DNA of 64,000 nucleotides from Apodemus sylvaticus. Lineage: Eukaryota; Chordata; Mammalia; Rodentia; Muridae. Below, piece after piece: positions 9,600 through 20,180 of this stretch. The position numbers and the translations under genes are program-made. The first letter of the stretch is position 1. Every line of letters starts with the position of its first letter. The notes below the pieces were generated by a model. That model had not been told where the DNA came from. It saw nothing but the letters and a program-made list of their open reading frames with translations, and searched no databases. The stretch is taken from the NCBI RefSeq assembly GCF_947179515.1, contig NC_067477.1, positions 76,168,644 to 76,232,643 of the forward strand, given 5' to 3'.

Positions 9600-10480
9600 G
9601 ATCTTCTGGAAGTGAGGTGCCCAGTTTTCGGAGGAACTGCCAGACTGCTTTCCGGAGTGGTTGTACCAATTTGCAACCCCACCAGCAGTGGAGGCGTCTT
9701 CCTCTTTCTCCACATCCTCGCCAACACCTGCTGTCTCCTGAATTTTTAATCTTAGCCATTCTGACTGGTGTAAGGTGAAATCTCAGGGTTGTTTTGATTT
9801 GCATTTCCCTAATGACTAATGAAGTTGAGCATTTTTTAAGGTGTTTCTCTGCCATCCGAAGATCTTCAGGTGAGAATTCTTTGTTTAACTCTGTACCCTA
9901 TTTTTTAATAGGGTTGTTTGGTTTTCTGGAGTCTAACTTCTTGAGTTCTTTATATATATTGGATATTAGCCCTCTATCTGATGTAGGATTGGTGAAGATC
10001 TTTTCCCAATTTGTTGGTTGCCTATTTGTCCTTTTGATGGTGTCCTTTGCCGTACAGAAACTTTGTAATTTTATGAGGTCCCATTTGTCAATTCTTGATC
10101 TTAGAGCATATGCTATTGGTGTTCTGTTCAGAAACTTTCTCCCTATACCAATGTCCTCAAGGGTCTTCCCCAGTTTCTTTTCTATTAGCTTCAGAGTGTC
10201 TGGCTTTATGTGGAGATCCTTGATCCATTTGGATTTGAGCTTAGTACAAGGAGAAAAGGATGGATCAATTCGCATTCTTCTGCATGCTGACCTCCAATTG
10301 AACCAGCACCATTTGTTGAAAAGGCTATCTTTTTTCCATTGGATGTTTTCAGCCCTTTGTCGAGGATCAAGTGGCCATAGGTGTGTGGGTTCATTCTGGA
10401 TCTTCAATCCTGTTCCATTGATCTGCCTGCCGGTCACTGTACCAATACCATGCAGTTTTTAACACTATTGCTCTATAGTA
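9600..10480 (-). pseudogene. Inverted ORF2 segment of the twin-primed L1
   Basis: On the minus strand this reads as ORF2 from the region after the reverse transcriptase to the Cys-rich motif (CWRGCGERGRRLHCWWGCK, encoded near 9655-9715). Two sizeable open stretches remain (9898-10437 and 9565-9855). They are separated by a stop or frameshift, so it is non-coding as it stands. Confidence 0.85.
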
Positions 10481-10798
10481 GAAGATCCTGCTATACCACT
10501 CCTGGGCATATACCCAGAGGATTCCCCACCATGTAATAAGGATACATGCTCTACTATGTTCATAGCAGCCCTATTTATAATAGCCAGATGCTGGAAAGAA
10601 CCCAGGTATCCCTCAACAGAAGAGTGGATGCAAAAAATGTGGTATATCTACACAATGGAGTACTATTCAGCCATTAGAAACAATGAATTCATGAAATTCT
10701 TAGGCAAATGGATGGAGCTAGAGAACATCATACTAAGTGAGGTAACCCAGACTCAAAAGGTGAATCATGGTATGCACTCACTAATAAGTGGATATTAA
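10481..10798 (+). pseudogene. ORF2 C-terminal end of the twin-primed L1
   Basis: In-frame C-terminal ORF2 text on the plus strand: residues MFIAALFIIARCWKEP from 10556, through EYYSAIRNNEFMKFLGKW, to the native end ISGY and stop at 10798. It retains the base that is deleted in the full-length copy. There is no start codon or upstream part in this orientation. Confidence 0.9.
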
Positions 10799-11048
10799 CC
10801 TAGAAAACTAGAATACCCAAAACATAATCCACACATCAAATGAGGTACAAGAAGAACGGAGGAGTGGCCCCTTGTTCTGAAACGACTCAGTGAAGCAGTA
10901 TAGAGCAAAATCAGAACAGGGAAACGGGAAGGGTTGGGTGGGAAAACAGGGAGAGGGAAGGGGACTGATGGGACTTTCGGGGAGTGGGGGTCCAGAAAAG
11001 GGGAAATCATATGAAATGTAAATAAATATATCAATAAATTAAAAAAAA

Positions 11049-11064
11049 AGAAAGTGTGGAACAG
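11049..11064. repeat. Target-site duplication, right copy (L1 9600-11048)
   Basis: AGAAAGTGTGGAACAG directly follows the poly(A) of the inserted L1. Confidence 0.93.
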
Positions 11065-11630
11065 CAACTGAGGAAAGGCCATCCAGAGATTGCCTCACCT
11101 GGGGATCCATTCCATGTACAATCACCAAACCTGGATGCTATTGTAGATGCTAAAAAATGCTTGCTGATAGAAGCCTGATATGATTGTTTCCTGAGAGGCT
11201 TTGTCAGAGCCTGACAAATACAGAGGCAGACTGAGCGAGGGGTTCCCAGATGGAGGAGTTGCATGAGGGAAATGAAGGAGTTGAGGGGATTCACAGCCCC
11301 ATGGAGGGAGCAGCAGTGCCAACAGGCCAGACTCACTGGAGCTCCCGGGGACTAGACCACCAACCAAAGCATACATATGGAGGGTCCCATGGCACTGGCA
11401 GCATATGTGGCAGAGGATGGCCTTGTTGGACATCAGTGGGAGAAGAGGCCTATGGGCTTGAGGGTTTTCTATGCTCCAGTGTAGGGGATTGCCAGAGCTG
11501 GAAGATGGAATTGGGTGGGAGGGGGAGCACCCCCACAGAGGCACAGGGAGGGTGATGGGGTAGGGGGTTTCTGAAAGGGAGACCTGGAAAAGGAAAAACA
11601 TTTGAAATATAAATTAAGAAGTTATACAAG
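11065..11630 (+). other. 3' UTR of the old L1, second part
   Basis: Continues from 9599 (caactgaggaaaggccatccagag...). It includes the cctgagaggctttgtcagagcc block, the polypurine stretch at 11500-11590 and the tail aaatataaattaagaagt. Confidence 0.85.
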
Positions 11631-11639
11631 GGGGGGAAA

Positions 11640-13045
11640 GTCAGTTGCTCTCCTTTATACAAATGATAAACGGCATAAGAAAGAAGTTAGGGATAAAACA
11701 CTATTTACAATATCCACGGATAATATAAAATACCTTGGAGTATAACTCTTACCAAGCAAGTGAAAACCTATATGGCAAGAACTTCAACTCACTTAAGAAA
11801 AAATTGAGAAAGATATCAGAAGATGGAAAGCTCTCCAAAGCTCACTGATCTATAGTATTAATGTGGTAAAAATGTCCATCTCATCAAAAGCAATTAATGG
11901 AGTCAATGCAATCCCTATCAAAATTCCAATGTAGTACTTTATAGCCCTTCATAAAGCAATTCTCAACTAGATGTGAAAAAAAAACAAAAAACAAAAAACA
12001 AGGATAGCTAAAACAATCCTATACAATAAAAGAAATTTCGAAGGTATTACCATCTCTGAGCTCAGGATGTACTATAGAGAAATAGAAGTAAAAACTCCAT
12101 GGTATTGATACAGAGACAGGTTGAATCAACTCAAAGACACAGAAATAAAATATACATGAAATAGTCACAAGAGGCAGACGGAACAAGAAAATGGGGAAGG
12201 AGAGGGAATGGGAAAGAGAATAGGAGGATTCATGATTAGGTATGGACAGAGACAAGGGAGATGGCCAGATGGCCATGAGAATTAATGGAAATCTGAAGCT
12301 TGTAGTGGTGGTGGGGAAACCCAAGAAAATGCCAAAGACGTGGGATTATGGAGGCTCCCAAGAATCAATGGGGGAGACCTTAGCTGAGACTCCCAGCAGT
12401 AGAGATATGGAACCTGATTTAGCCACTTCCTGTAACCAGGCAGGAATCTCAGTGGTGTTATGGGAGTACCAAGCCACCCACAATGCTTTCAACACAAGAA
12501 ATGCAGGGTAGAGGATAGAGCAGAGACAGAGGGAATAGCCAAACAATAAGCAGCCCAACTAAAGACCCAAACATTGGATGGAACCTGGGGACTCTTATGG
12601 AAGAGTGGGAAGAAGGATTGAGGTATAGAAACTCCACAGGAAGACCAATAAAGTCAACCATCATGGACCCTTGAGGGCTCTCAGAAACTGTACCACCAAC
12701 CAAAGAGCATACAGTGGCTGGTCCTAGTCCCTGGCCCTGCATATATGTAGTAGATGTGCAGCTTGGTCTTCATGAGGGTCTTGAACAAGTGGAATGGGAG
12801 CTACCCCTAAAGCTGTTGCCTGTCTGTGTAATCTGTTCCCCAAACTTGGCTGTTTTGTCCAGCTTCAGTAAAAGAAGCGCCTAGCCCTGCAGAGACTTGA
12901 TATGCCAGGGTAGGGAGGAAGAAGCGGGGGGGGGGGGGGGGCAGTTCCATTCTATCGGAGAAGGAGAAAAGAAGAAAGCAAGGGTGAGACTGTAATAAGT
13001 AGGGACCAGGATAGGGAACAGAGATCTGAACGTAGAGTGAAGACA
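11640..13045 (+). mobile_element. Older Lx-like L1 remnant, 5'-truncated and internally deleted
   Basis: 11640-12147 is plus-strand ORF2 text from the region after the reverse-transcriptase core (ataccttggagtataactcttaccaagcaagtgaaa...), full of stops. From about 12150 to 13045 it is a diverged L1 3' UTR of the older murid type (gaaacccaagaaaatgccaaagac..., gacttgatatgccaggg). The C-terminal part of ORF2 is missing. I join the two pieces as one element because of orientation and order; two separate insertions are possible. Confidence 0.65.
12926..12941 (+). repeat. G16 homopolymer
   Basis: Sixteen consecutive G in the polypurine region of the old L1 3' UTR. It is prone to slippage and sequencing error. 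Confidence 0.9.
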
Positions 13046-13049
13046 TTAA

Positions 13050-13081
13050 ATACATACATACATACATACATACATACATAC
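13050..13081. repeat. (TACA)8 microsatellite
   Basis: Eight tetranucleotide units at the position of the L1 tail (aaatacatacata...), consistent with growth from an A-rich L1 end. Confidence 0.93.
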
Positions 13082-13082
13082 G

Positions 13083-13555
13083 AGAACGAATTGTAAATAT
13101 AAGAGATTGGAATGTGAAATTCTGTCATATTACTCGCCAAGCTAACAGGAAACTAGGATAATTTGAAATTCTTTTTCTGCCTCTTGCAGTAGTATGCTTT
13201 TAATTATGCAATTTCTCAGAGAGAAAACAGTTGTTACACTTCAACTAACTGACTTTATCATTGTACATAACTAATTAAACCCTTCTTTGTTAAAGCGGCC
13301 CTTTTCTATACTTTCCTTACTTTCCTAAATATCATTTTTTTTCAAACTCTGGCATTCTTGGTATCATAACGAACTCTACTTTCTCGGTAAGGAAGCCCAT
13401 GATCTGAGGCTAACCTCAGCAAAGCCATCTGTTTTACCTCAAGGTACTTGTGGCCTTCATTTCCCCTCAACCTTCCACACATGCACATTCATCTGTTGAC
13501 ATCAGTGCTATTTTTGTCAATTTGACATGAACTAAACATATCTGAGAATAGGTAA
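13083..13555. other. Unassigned sequence between two L1 tails
   Basis: AT-rich DNA with no ORF of note and no repeat I recognise. It separates the 3' ends of two convergent older L1s. Confidence 0.5.
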
Positions 13556-14104
13556 CTTTATAAATTTATTTATTTAGTCACCTTATATGCCAATATCAGC
13601 ATCTCCTCTCCTCCAAGTCCCCTTCTTGAATCCCCTTTCCTCATTCCTCTCTACCCTTCTCTGAAAATGGGGAACCCCCTTGGCTATCACCCCACCCCAC
13701 CCTGACCCCCTACCATAAGTCACTCTTTGAGGCCAGAGAAGACTCTCAGTTAGGGGATCAAGATCCATAGGAAGGCAACAAATAGAGGGGAGGCCCCACT
13801 CAATTGGAGAACCTGCATGAAGTCCAAGCTATACTTTGGCTATGTCTGCGGAGCACCTAGGTCCAGTTTATCTTTGCTCTTTGGTTGGTGATTCAGTCTC
13901 TGAAAACCCCCAAGGGTCCAGGTAAGTTGACATGATTGGACTTACAGTGGAGTCCCTATCCTCCACAGGTCCCTCAATCCTTCACCAGATCCTTCCACAA
14001 GACTTTCGGAGCTCCATCTAATGATTGGCTGTGGGACTCTGCATCTGTTTCAGTCAGCCACTGGGTGAAGCCTGTCAGAAGACAATTATGCTAGAATCCT
14101 GTCT

Positions 14105-14118
14105 AAAAGCATAGCAGA
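14105..14118. repeat. Target-site duplication, left copy (L1 14119-14980)
   Basis: AAAAGCATAGCAGA, repeated at 14981-14994. Confidence 0.9.
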
Positions 14119-14980
14119 TTCAGTTGGCAAGAATTTTATTGAGTATTTTTGCATCGATGTTCATAAGGGAAATTGGTTTGAAGTTCTCTTTCTTTGTTGG
14201 ATCTTTGTGTGGTTTTGGTATCAGTGTAACTGTGGCTTCATAGAAGGAGTTGGGTAGTGTTCCGTCTGTTTCTATTTTGTGGAATAGTTTGAAGAGTATT
14301 GGTGTTAGGTCTTCTTTGAAGGTCTGATAGAATTCTGCACTGAAACCACCTGGGCCTGTGCTTTTTTTGGTTGGAAGACTTTCTATGACCCCTTCTATTT
14401 CTTTAGGGGTTATGGGACTGTTTAGATGATCTATTTGGTCCTGATTAAATTTTGGTATTTGGTATCTGTCTAGGAAATTGTCTATTTCCTATCTTTGTGC
14501 CCTTTGGTCAGTCTGGCTAAGGGTTTATCTATCTTGTTGATTTTCTCAAAGAACCAGCTCCTATATTCGTTGATTCTTTGCATGGTTCTCTTTGTTTCCA
14601 CTTGATTGATTTCAGCCCTGAGTTTGATGATTTCCTGCCTTCTACTCCTCCTGGGTGAATTGGCTTCTTTTGTTCCAGGGCTTTCAGGTGTGTCATTAAG
14701 CTGCTAGTGTATGCTCTCTCCATTTTCTTTTTGGAGGCACTCAAGGCTATGAGTTTTCCTCTTAGAACTGCTTTCATTGTGTCCCAAAGATTTGGGTATG
14801 TTGTGCCGTCATTTTCATTAATTCTAAAAATTCTCTGATTTCTTTCTTTCTTTTTTTTTTTTTTTCCAAGGTGTCATTGAGTAGAGTATTGCATATGGGA
14901 ATTTCGGGGAGTAGGGGGCTAGAAAAGGGGAAATCGTTTGAAATGTAAATAAAAAAATATATCGAATAAAAAAAAGAAAA
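14119..14980 (+). mobile_element. L1: 5'-inverted young L1 with large internal deletion
   Basis: 14895-14980 is the last ~85 bp of a young L1 3' UTR in plus orientation (ttcggggagtagggggctagaaaagggg..., atatcgaataaaa). 14119-14893 is ORF2 sequence in reverse orientation, covering the end of the endonuclease domain to the start of the reverse transcriptase. Against the full-length copy the two pieces correspond to about 2157-2240 and 4575-5468, so about 2.3 kb is missing at the inversion point. A further ~115 bp is missing inside the inverted part at about 14490. A 14-bp target-site duplication flanks it. Interpretation: twin priming with loss at the junction. Confidence 0.88.
14529..14893 (-). 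pseudogene. Inverted ORF2 fragment (endonuclease-RT linker)
   Basis: Minus-strand ORF2 text with KAVLRGKLIALSASKKKMER starting at 14777. It keeps the sense codon where the full-length copy at 5243-5245 has a stop, giving a direct comparison. It is an isolated fragment, not a gene. Confidence 0.8.
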
Positions 14981-14994
14981 AAAAGCATAGCAGA
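14981..14994. repeat. Target-site duplication, right copy (L1 14119-14980)
   Basis: AAAAGCATAGCAGA after the poly(A)-rich end. Confidence 0.9.
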
Positions 14995-15454
14995 GTATCA
15001 TTAATAGTTTCAGGGATTGGTTCATTCCTATGAGATGGGTCTCAATTTGGGGCAGTTGTTGGTTGGCCTTCCCCTCCAACGCTGTTCTTTGTCCCTGTAT
15101 ATCTTGTTGGCAAGACATATTTTAGGTCAAAGGTTTTGTCAGTGAGTTGCTGTTCTTATTCCTCCACTGGGAGCCCTGCCTGGCTATAGGAGGTGGCCAC
15201 TTCAGGATCCATATACCCTACTCTTAGCAGTTTTATCTAGTGTCACTGTCTTAGACACAATAGGGTCTCCTACTCATCCCAGGTCTCTGGTACATCCTAG
15301 AGATCAATTTCCACTCCCACTACCAATTTCCATTCTCTCATTTGCTCTCCCTACACTAGATCCCCCTTATCTTATTCCCTCTCCAACCTGGTTCCATCCC
15401 TCTATCTACCTCTATATGTTTTCTTTCCCTTTCTTAATTAAGAAAATTTCTTCA

Positions 15455-15776
15455 TAAAAGTGTCTTTTAGGCTGGACTGTGAAACATTTCCTTAATTACT
15501 GAGTTAGGTGGGAAGACCCAACTCATTGTAAAGAGGGCCTCCACTGGGCAGGTGATCCTGGGATCTGTAAGAAAGAAGGCAAGTCCACAAGCAGCTCTCC
15601 TTGGCCTATGCATTAGTTTCTGTGACCAAGTTTCTTCCCCTTGAGTTTCTGTCCTGACTTCCTTGGATGAAGTATTGTGATATTGAACTATAACATAAAA
15701 TTACTGAGCTCTTTTCCTCCCCAAGTTGTTTTTGGTGATGTTGTTTGAACTTAGCAATAGAAACCTAACAAAAATA
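15455..15776 (+). mobile_element. Rodent LTR-like interspersed repeat
   Basis: Reads as a diverged copy of the same family as the terminal repeats at 36824-38759, in the opposite orientation: 'tggatgaagtattgtgatattgaa...cttttcctccccaagttg' and the end 'agcaatagaaacctaaca'. Likely a solitary LTR-type repeat. The family name is not certain. Confidence 0.6.
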
Positions 15777-17084
15777 TCTTAAGCCCTAGCATCTGAGTAG
15801 GTTACTCTGTCTGGAGACAATGCCTTTGAAGTGATGATTAAGCTAAAGTAAATTCTCTGGGTGTATGTTAATACAATCAGTCTGTAATTCTTATAGGGAA
15901 AGGAAATGTGATACAGGATGCACCACAGGTATGGTCACAGATGAAAGAGAATGTGAGATACATCAGGAAGGCAGCCATCTGAGTGCAAGCAGAATGACCT
16001 CAGAACTCAAAGATCTGGGACACTGGCAGCCCTAAAGGAACTATTGCAGCACTTAAAATTTTGTTTCAAAGGTCCTATTGGAGTGTGGTTCTGATTCTAA
16101 ATTCTGGAGCCGAATCATAGGCTCTTAAGGCTAAACACATCCAAGAGATCATTTAATAATGAAGTATGAAGTGTTTACTAAAGTTCACTAGATTTCCTTC
16201 AAAACTATGGAAACCTGAGCTCTTTTTCACTTTGCCACTCTTTTCTTTAATGTGAATTGAGTCATGAATACATACTCTCTTGGAGGTATTTAAGCTACTA
16301 AATACTAAACATACTACATACTAAACTAGTTTCTTCATTCTTTAAAACTGAAAGAATGATTTTAAAAATCATTTGTGAATTAAGAGTTCTGTCTCTCATT
16401 TTTCAGACAATATCTCAAAACAATTCTGGAATAAAATTGAAATAAATTACATTTGGTAATTAAAATATTCTCAGTGAATTTAAAGAATACTGATTTTAAA
16501 GTTTTCATTTTCTTTGGTATTCTTTTAAATGACACTTTGCTTTATAGAATTGAAACAGCCAGTCTTTATGGTGAATCCCCTAACTCACTATGAGAAGGAT
16601 GATTTCATAGTATGCAAAATTAGGACAATTAAAACTCATTTTGGCAGGTGAGGGTAGAATTATGTAGAGAAAAGAAAGGTACTTCACAGGGGCCTTTGGA
16701 TAAATTCTAATTACATCATTTCCTTCAGTATATATAGTCATCTCTAGCAAAACCTGTATCAGCCCCTGTCTATTTCAGCCTCAAAATATAATTATAATAA
16801 ATCTGTGTTACAATATGAGATTATCAACATGATGGAAATATTCCCAATGAATGGTTAGTAATTTGGTATATAGAAAACTTCTGATAATGTGAAAGTAAGT
16901 CACCTTCAACTGAAGGCTCTGGGAGGCTTCACTTTAAAATTAGAATCTTTGTATGTCTCATGTCTACTTCCTACAGAATAAACACAGTCCTGGTTTTAAT
17001 GATTGGAGGGGATGTGAAGGCTTTAAGTCATAAATTGTTTTTTCACTAAACAAAAAGAACTACCAAATGAGCTGCTCTGGTGTC
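15777..17084. other. Unassigned AT-rich sequence
   Basis: No ORF, RNA gene or repeat recognised. A short direct-repeat cluster, tactaaatactaaacatacta, occurs near 16298-16325. Confidence 0.5.
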
Positions 17085-17085
17085 A

Positions 17086-17392
17086 TCCTTGTTGCTGTGA
17101 TAAAATAACCAAGGAAAAGCAACTTTAATGGAGAAAAGGCTTACTTTGTCTTAAGGTTCCAGAAGATGCAGTGTATTGTATAGGAGAGAACATGGGAGCA
17201 AGAACATGATGCTGGCCCTTTGACATCCTGGAAGAGAAAGTAAATAAGAAGTGAGACCATGCTATCAAACCTCAGCACCTACTCCCATTGGCCTACATCC
17301 TCCAACAAGGATTCATGTCCAAATAGACCCACCAATTGTTCATACACACTATTCTATGGAGGACAGTTCACTTTCAAACCACAGTATAAGCC
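17086..17392 (-). mobile_element. Rodent LTR-like repeat, solitary
   Basis: Begins 'gttgctgtgataaaataaccaaggaaaagcaact' and ends 'ttcactttcaaaccacagta', the reverse-strand arrangement of a common rodent LTR-like repeat (compare 61040-61360). It has no coding capacity; the 65-residue ORF inside it is incidental. Confidence 0.6.
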
Positions 17393-17589
17393 AACACTTA
17401 ATTCACTCCACTGTGTCAGGTTCTCTGTCCCATAAATGGCCTTTCTAATCTTTCCAAAGAAGGAAAACTATTGCATAAAAGTTAAACCAATATTTCAGTC
17501 ATTATCAGAACCAAACAAGCAATGAGGAAAGCCTTCATGTTGTTATTAAATTCATGACAAATTTCCTTTTAAAAATATTATTTTAAAAA

Positions 17590-17795
17590 CTTACTCAGAC
17601 AATGCATGATGGCATATCTCCGTTAATCCAGCCACTGGGAAGTTGAAGTATAAGAATGAGGAATTCAAAACCAGCCTACAGAACTACAGAACTACAGCCT
17701 ACAGAACTACAGAACAAGTTCAATGCTGATGTGTAGTACATGGGACCCTATCTCAAAACAGCAAACTAAATAAATATATTCAATTAAAAAAAACA
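17590..17795 (+). repeat. Old B1-type (7SL-derived) SINE
   Basis: Diverged B1-like text: 'catgatggcatatctccgttaatccagcc' (A-box region), 'ggaattcaaaaccagcct', 'gaccctatctcaaaacag' and an A-rich tail. It contains a small internal duplication of agcctacagaactacagaac at about 17670-17715. Confidence 0.75.
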
Positions 17796-19744
17796 AATTT
17801 GTTTACTTGCTTGTAGATTTTTCTTCTGTTTTGCTATGTTGTTTGATCACCTGATGTGAACTTTTAGTTATTTTCTAGCCATAGCCTTATACAGTGAGCA
17901 AAATTCTCAGAGTTTGTAAATTATATACAATCTCTGACATTTCAAACTGATTCACAAATTAGAAGAGTATTTTTACAGTTTATTCACATAAATCAAGACA
18001 ACAAGGGTTTGGCAGCAAAGAAACTAAGAGTGCCCTCTGGTTCTTTGGCCTTCTCTTCCTCTGTATCATTAGAATAGATCATCTCTAGTAACCATCTTCA
18101 GGTCCTTGGCCCTGATCTCCCATCATTTTAGAGTAGGTCAACAGTAATGGCCAACTTCAGCTCTCAAGCTTCTTTCTCCAATCAAAACCATGAGAGGAGA
18201 TCAGCTTGTTCCCTGAGTGTTCTCTCAAATTTTTTTATTCATCTTTTTTTTTGTACTAGTCTTGCTTTCATCAGTGATCTAATAATGCCTTATTAGACAT
18301 TTCAATATCCAGCTAGATGTCCATCTTCCTTTCATTAGACACTTTCTTCTCTGTTCCCACAATTTTCTAAAACCAATAAGTTCAGTTTTTCTTTTATTTT
18401 TAACCTTAGTTGTTTTGTTGCTTCTATCTTGAATAACACCTGATACATAACAACATAAGAATTGTTATTCAATAAGAAAATAAATTATTCAAAAACAAGT
18501 TTTCAGCTAATGCCCTTGCTCTCATGAATAGATTTTGAATTCATGATATGTTAGTAGACATTTGATTCTCTATCCATCAACAACCTTGAGATATTAAGTT
18601 GTAAGAGTTAGGAACTGCTTCTCATTTCTCTGTTTAGAGAAAATATTTCAAATGTAAATAGAGGCTTCTAGTTTGTAAATCTGATGTCTAAGTGAAAACT
18701 TACATGTAAGGAGAAAACTAGGAAGTCTAATCTGCCCTGAGACTACAAAGGCAACCCCAGAATAGATATCATGAATCGCACAAAAATTAACAAGCATAGT
18801 GCCATGAACCAGCTAGTATCAAGAATGGAGAGCGTATCTTCTTTTCCAGTGATTCTAGCAAGTATGGCTGCCTCATAGGGCTCAAAGAAATGAGACATGA
18901 GCTTTCAGTACTCTCTAGTTTTCTCTAATGACTCCTTCTAAAATATAAACCTGAATGGAAATAAAGAGTACCTGTGTCTTCTGGATCTATCTTAAGCCAT
19001 CTTATTCTCTCTAGGGAAGTTAGAAATCTCTTTAAACTTGAGTACCACAAAACAAGACTTTGAAAATATTTTTATGAGACACTGCTCACCTAGATGAGTT
19101 TCAACTGAGTGGCTAGAAGCTAGACACCACATGTTTTCTTCTCTTACTGTTTGAGAACACTCACAAAAGGTTTATGGATTTGTAGGCTGATTTACCGAAT
19201 GCAGAATGAAAAGTAGAATGACCTTCAAGAGAGAATATCTAGAATGATATAACTAGGTCCTTGGGGTACATCTTCAAAAGACAATTAGGTATCATTATGG
19301 TCCCATACTTACTGAATTAGCAATCTGTAATCATTGCAATGTGATTTTTTTTGACTTCCTGGTTTTCCCCTTTTGAAGGATGGTTGTCTTCGATGTACTT
19401 TCACCATGGTAGTCAGAAGGCCCACTTCAGAATGGAGTAGATGGTGATACCACAAGGCTGTATTTCCATTCATGTGAGATAAACATTTTTTCTTAATAAA
19501 TTTTCTGGCAGCAAGCATTTTGAAATAACAGAAAATAGAATAGAACATTAAATTAAGAATTGTAAATTACTATATTAAAGAATTTACGTTGCTAGTTATA
19601 GTATTGTTGACTCCATTGAAAGACATAATAGTTTTTTTTTTAAATAAATGAAATAGCTTGAAGGAACTATATATAGGGTTATAGTATTTAACAAAAGAGA
19701 AAGGTGGCAAAAAGCAATTCTTACTCTAGTCTGTGATTATTTCA
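17796..19744. other. Unassigned sequence
   Basis: No gene or repeat I can name. The segment 17975-18380 on the minus strand ends with tgtgaataaactgt, a possible polyadenylation context, but I could not read a protein in it and do not call a pseudogene. Confidence 0.45.
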
Positions 19745-20180
19745 GAACTTCTGAAGATTGGGAAGATGTCTCAGAAAATTGTTTACCGTGGAAGCATGAG
19801 GACCTGAGTTCTAGTTCAGTCTTTAGGTCCCAGTTAAAGCTTGGTATGGCAGTATGCATGTGTAATACCAGAATTTGTGGTAGTGAGGAGGAAACTGGAA
19901 TATCCCTGGTATATATTGGCCAGCCAAACAAATCAACGGGTAAGATGCAACTTTATTAATAGTCTTTGGTAAGATCCAAATTCAATAAGAGTCTCTGTTT
20001 CAAAAAGTTAGATGGAGACCAAACAAGGACAATAACCAAGATTGGACTTCCAACTTAACACACATGCCCATCCACATGTCCACACAGAAACACACATATC
20101 TACATATAATCACACATGCATGTACATATGCACATAGACATACAAGCATGTGCATACATACACATACACACCCACACACA
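19745..20180 (+). repeat. tRNA-derived composite SINE (B3/B4-like) with CA-rich tail
   Basis: Head with 'gggaagatgtctcag' and 'gaggacctgagttctagttc' (tRNA-like A/B-box layout). The middle is B1-like ('ggtatggcagtatgcatgtgtaatacc', 'agagtctctgtttcaaaaa'). The long A/CA-rich tail at 20058-20180 carries acacacatgc-type repeats. The subfamily assignment is uncertain. Confidence 0.65.

Larger units (their letters stand above)
9600..11048 (+). mobile_element. L1: 5'-inverted (twin-primed) young L1
   Basis: A 5'-truncated L1 of 1.45 kb with an internal inversion. 10481-11048 is in plus orientation: the end of ORF2, the 3' UTR and poly(A). 9600-10480 is the preceding L1 segment (reverse-transcriptase thumb to Cys-rich region) in reverse orientation. 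In L1 coordinates the two pieces meet at GAAGATCCTG, which is present at both breakpoints. A 16-bp target-site duplication flanks the whole. This arrangement is the known signature of twin priming, where the second cleaved DNA strand primes internally on the L1 RNA. It has the same young 3' end type as the full-length copy. Confidence 0.93.
595..11630 (+). mobile_element. Old plus-strand L1, split by two younger L1 insertions
   Basis: One decayed plus-strand L1 can be followed in three pieces: 595-2156 (ORF1 and the start of ORF2), 8720-9599 (endonuclease remainder, ORF2 end and start of 3' UTR) and 11065-11630 (rest of the 3' UTR with an aaatataaattaagaa tail). The pieces are separated by the insertions at 2157-8719 and 9600-11048, each bordered by a target-site duplication. 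At about 8945 the text jumps from the endonuclease region to the C-terminal Cys-rich region, so most of the reverse transcriptase was lost by deletion. Many stops and frameshifts; inactive. It is 5'-truncated within ORF1. Confidence 0.85.
13556..15440 (-). mobile_element. Older Lx-like L1 3' UTR, minus strand, interrupted
   Basis: 13556-14118 and 14995-15440 form one minus-strand 3' UTR of the same family as 12150-13045. The reverse complement of 13850-14110 matches 12560-12760 (acccttg(g/a)gggctctcagag..., accaccaaccaaagagcat). The plus-strand end ...caagtccccttcttgaatccc... corresponds to the polypurine tail. It is interrupted at 14119-14980 by a younger L1 with target-site duplications. 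Confidence 0.75.

Noticed and set aside
9794..10462. 222-codon plus-strand ORF
   Set aside because: Antisense of the inverted ORF2 segment of the twin-primed L1.
17975..18400. Possible processed pseudogene on the minus strand (ends near tgtgaataaactgt)
   Set aside because: No protein could be read, no poly(A) and no flanking duplication seen.
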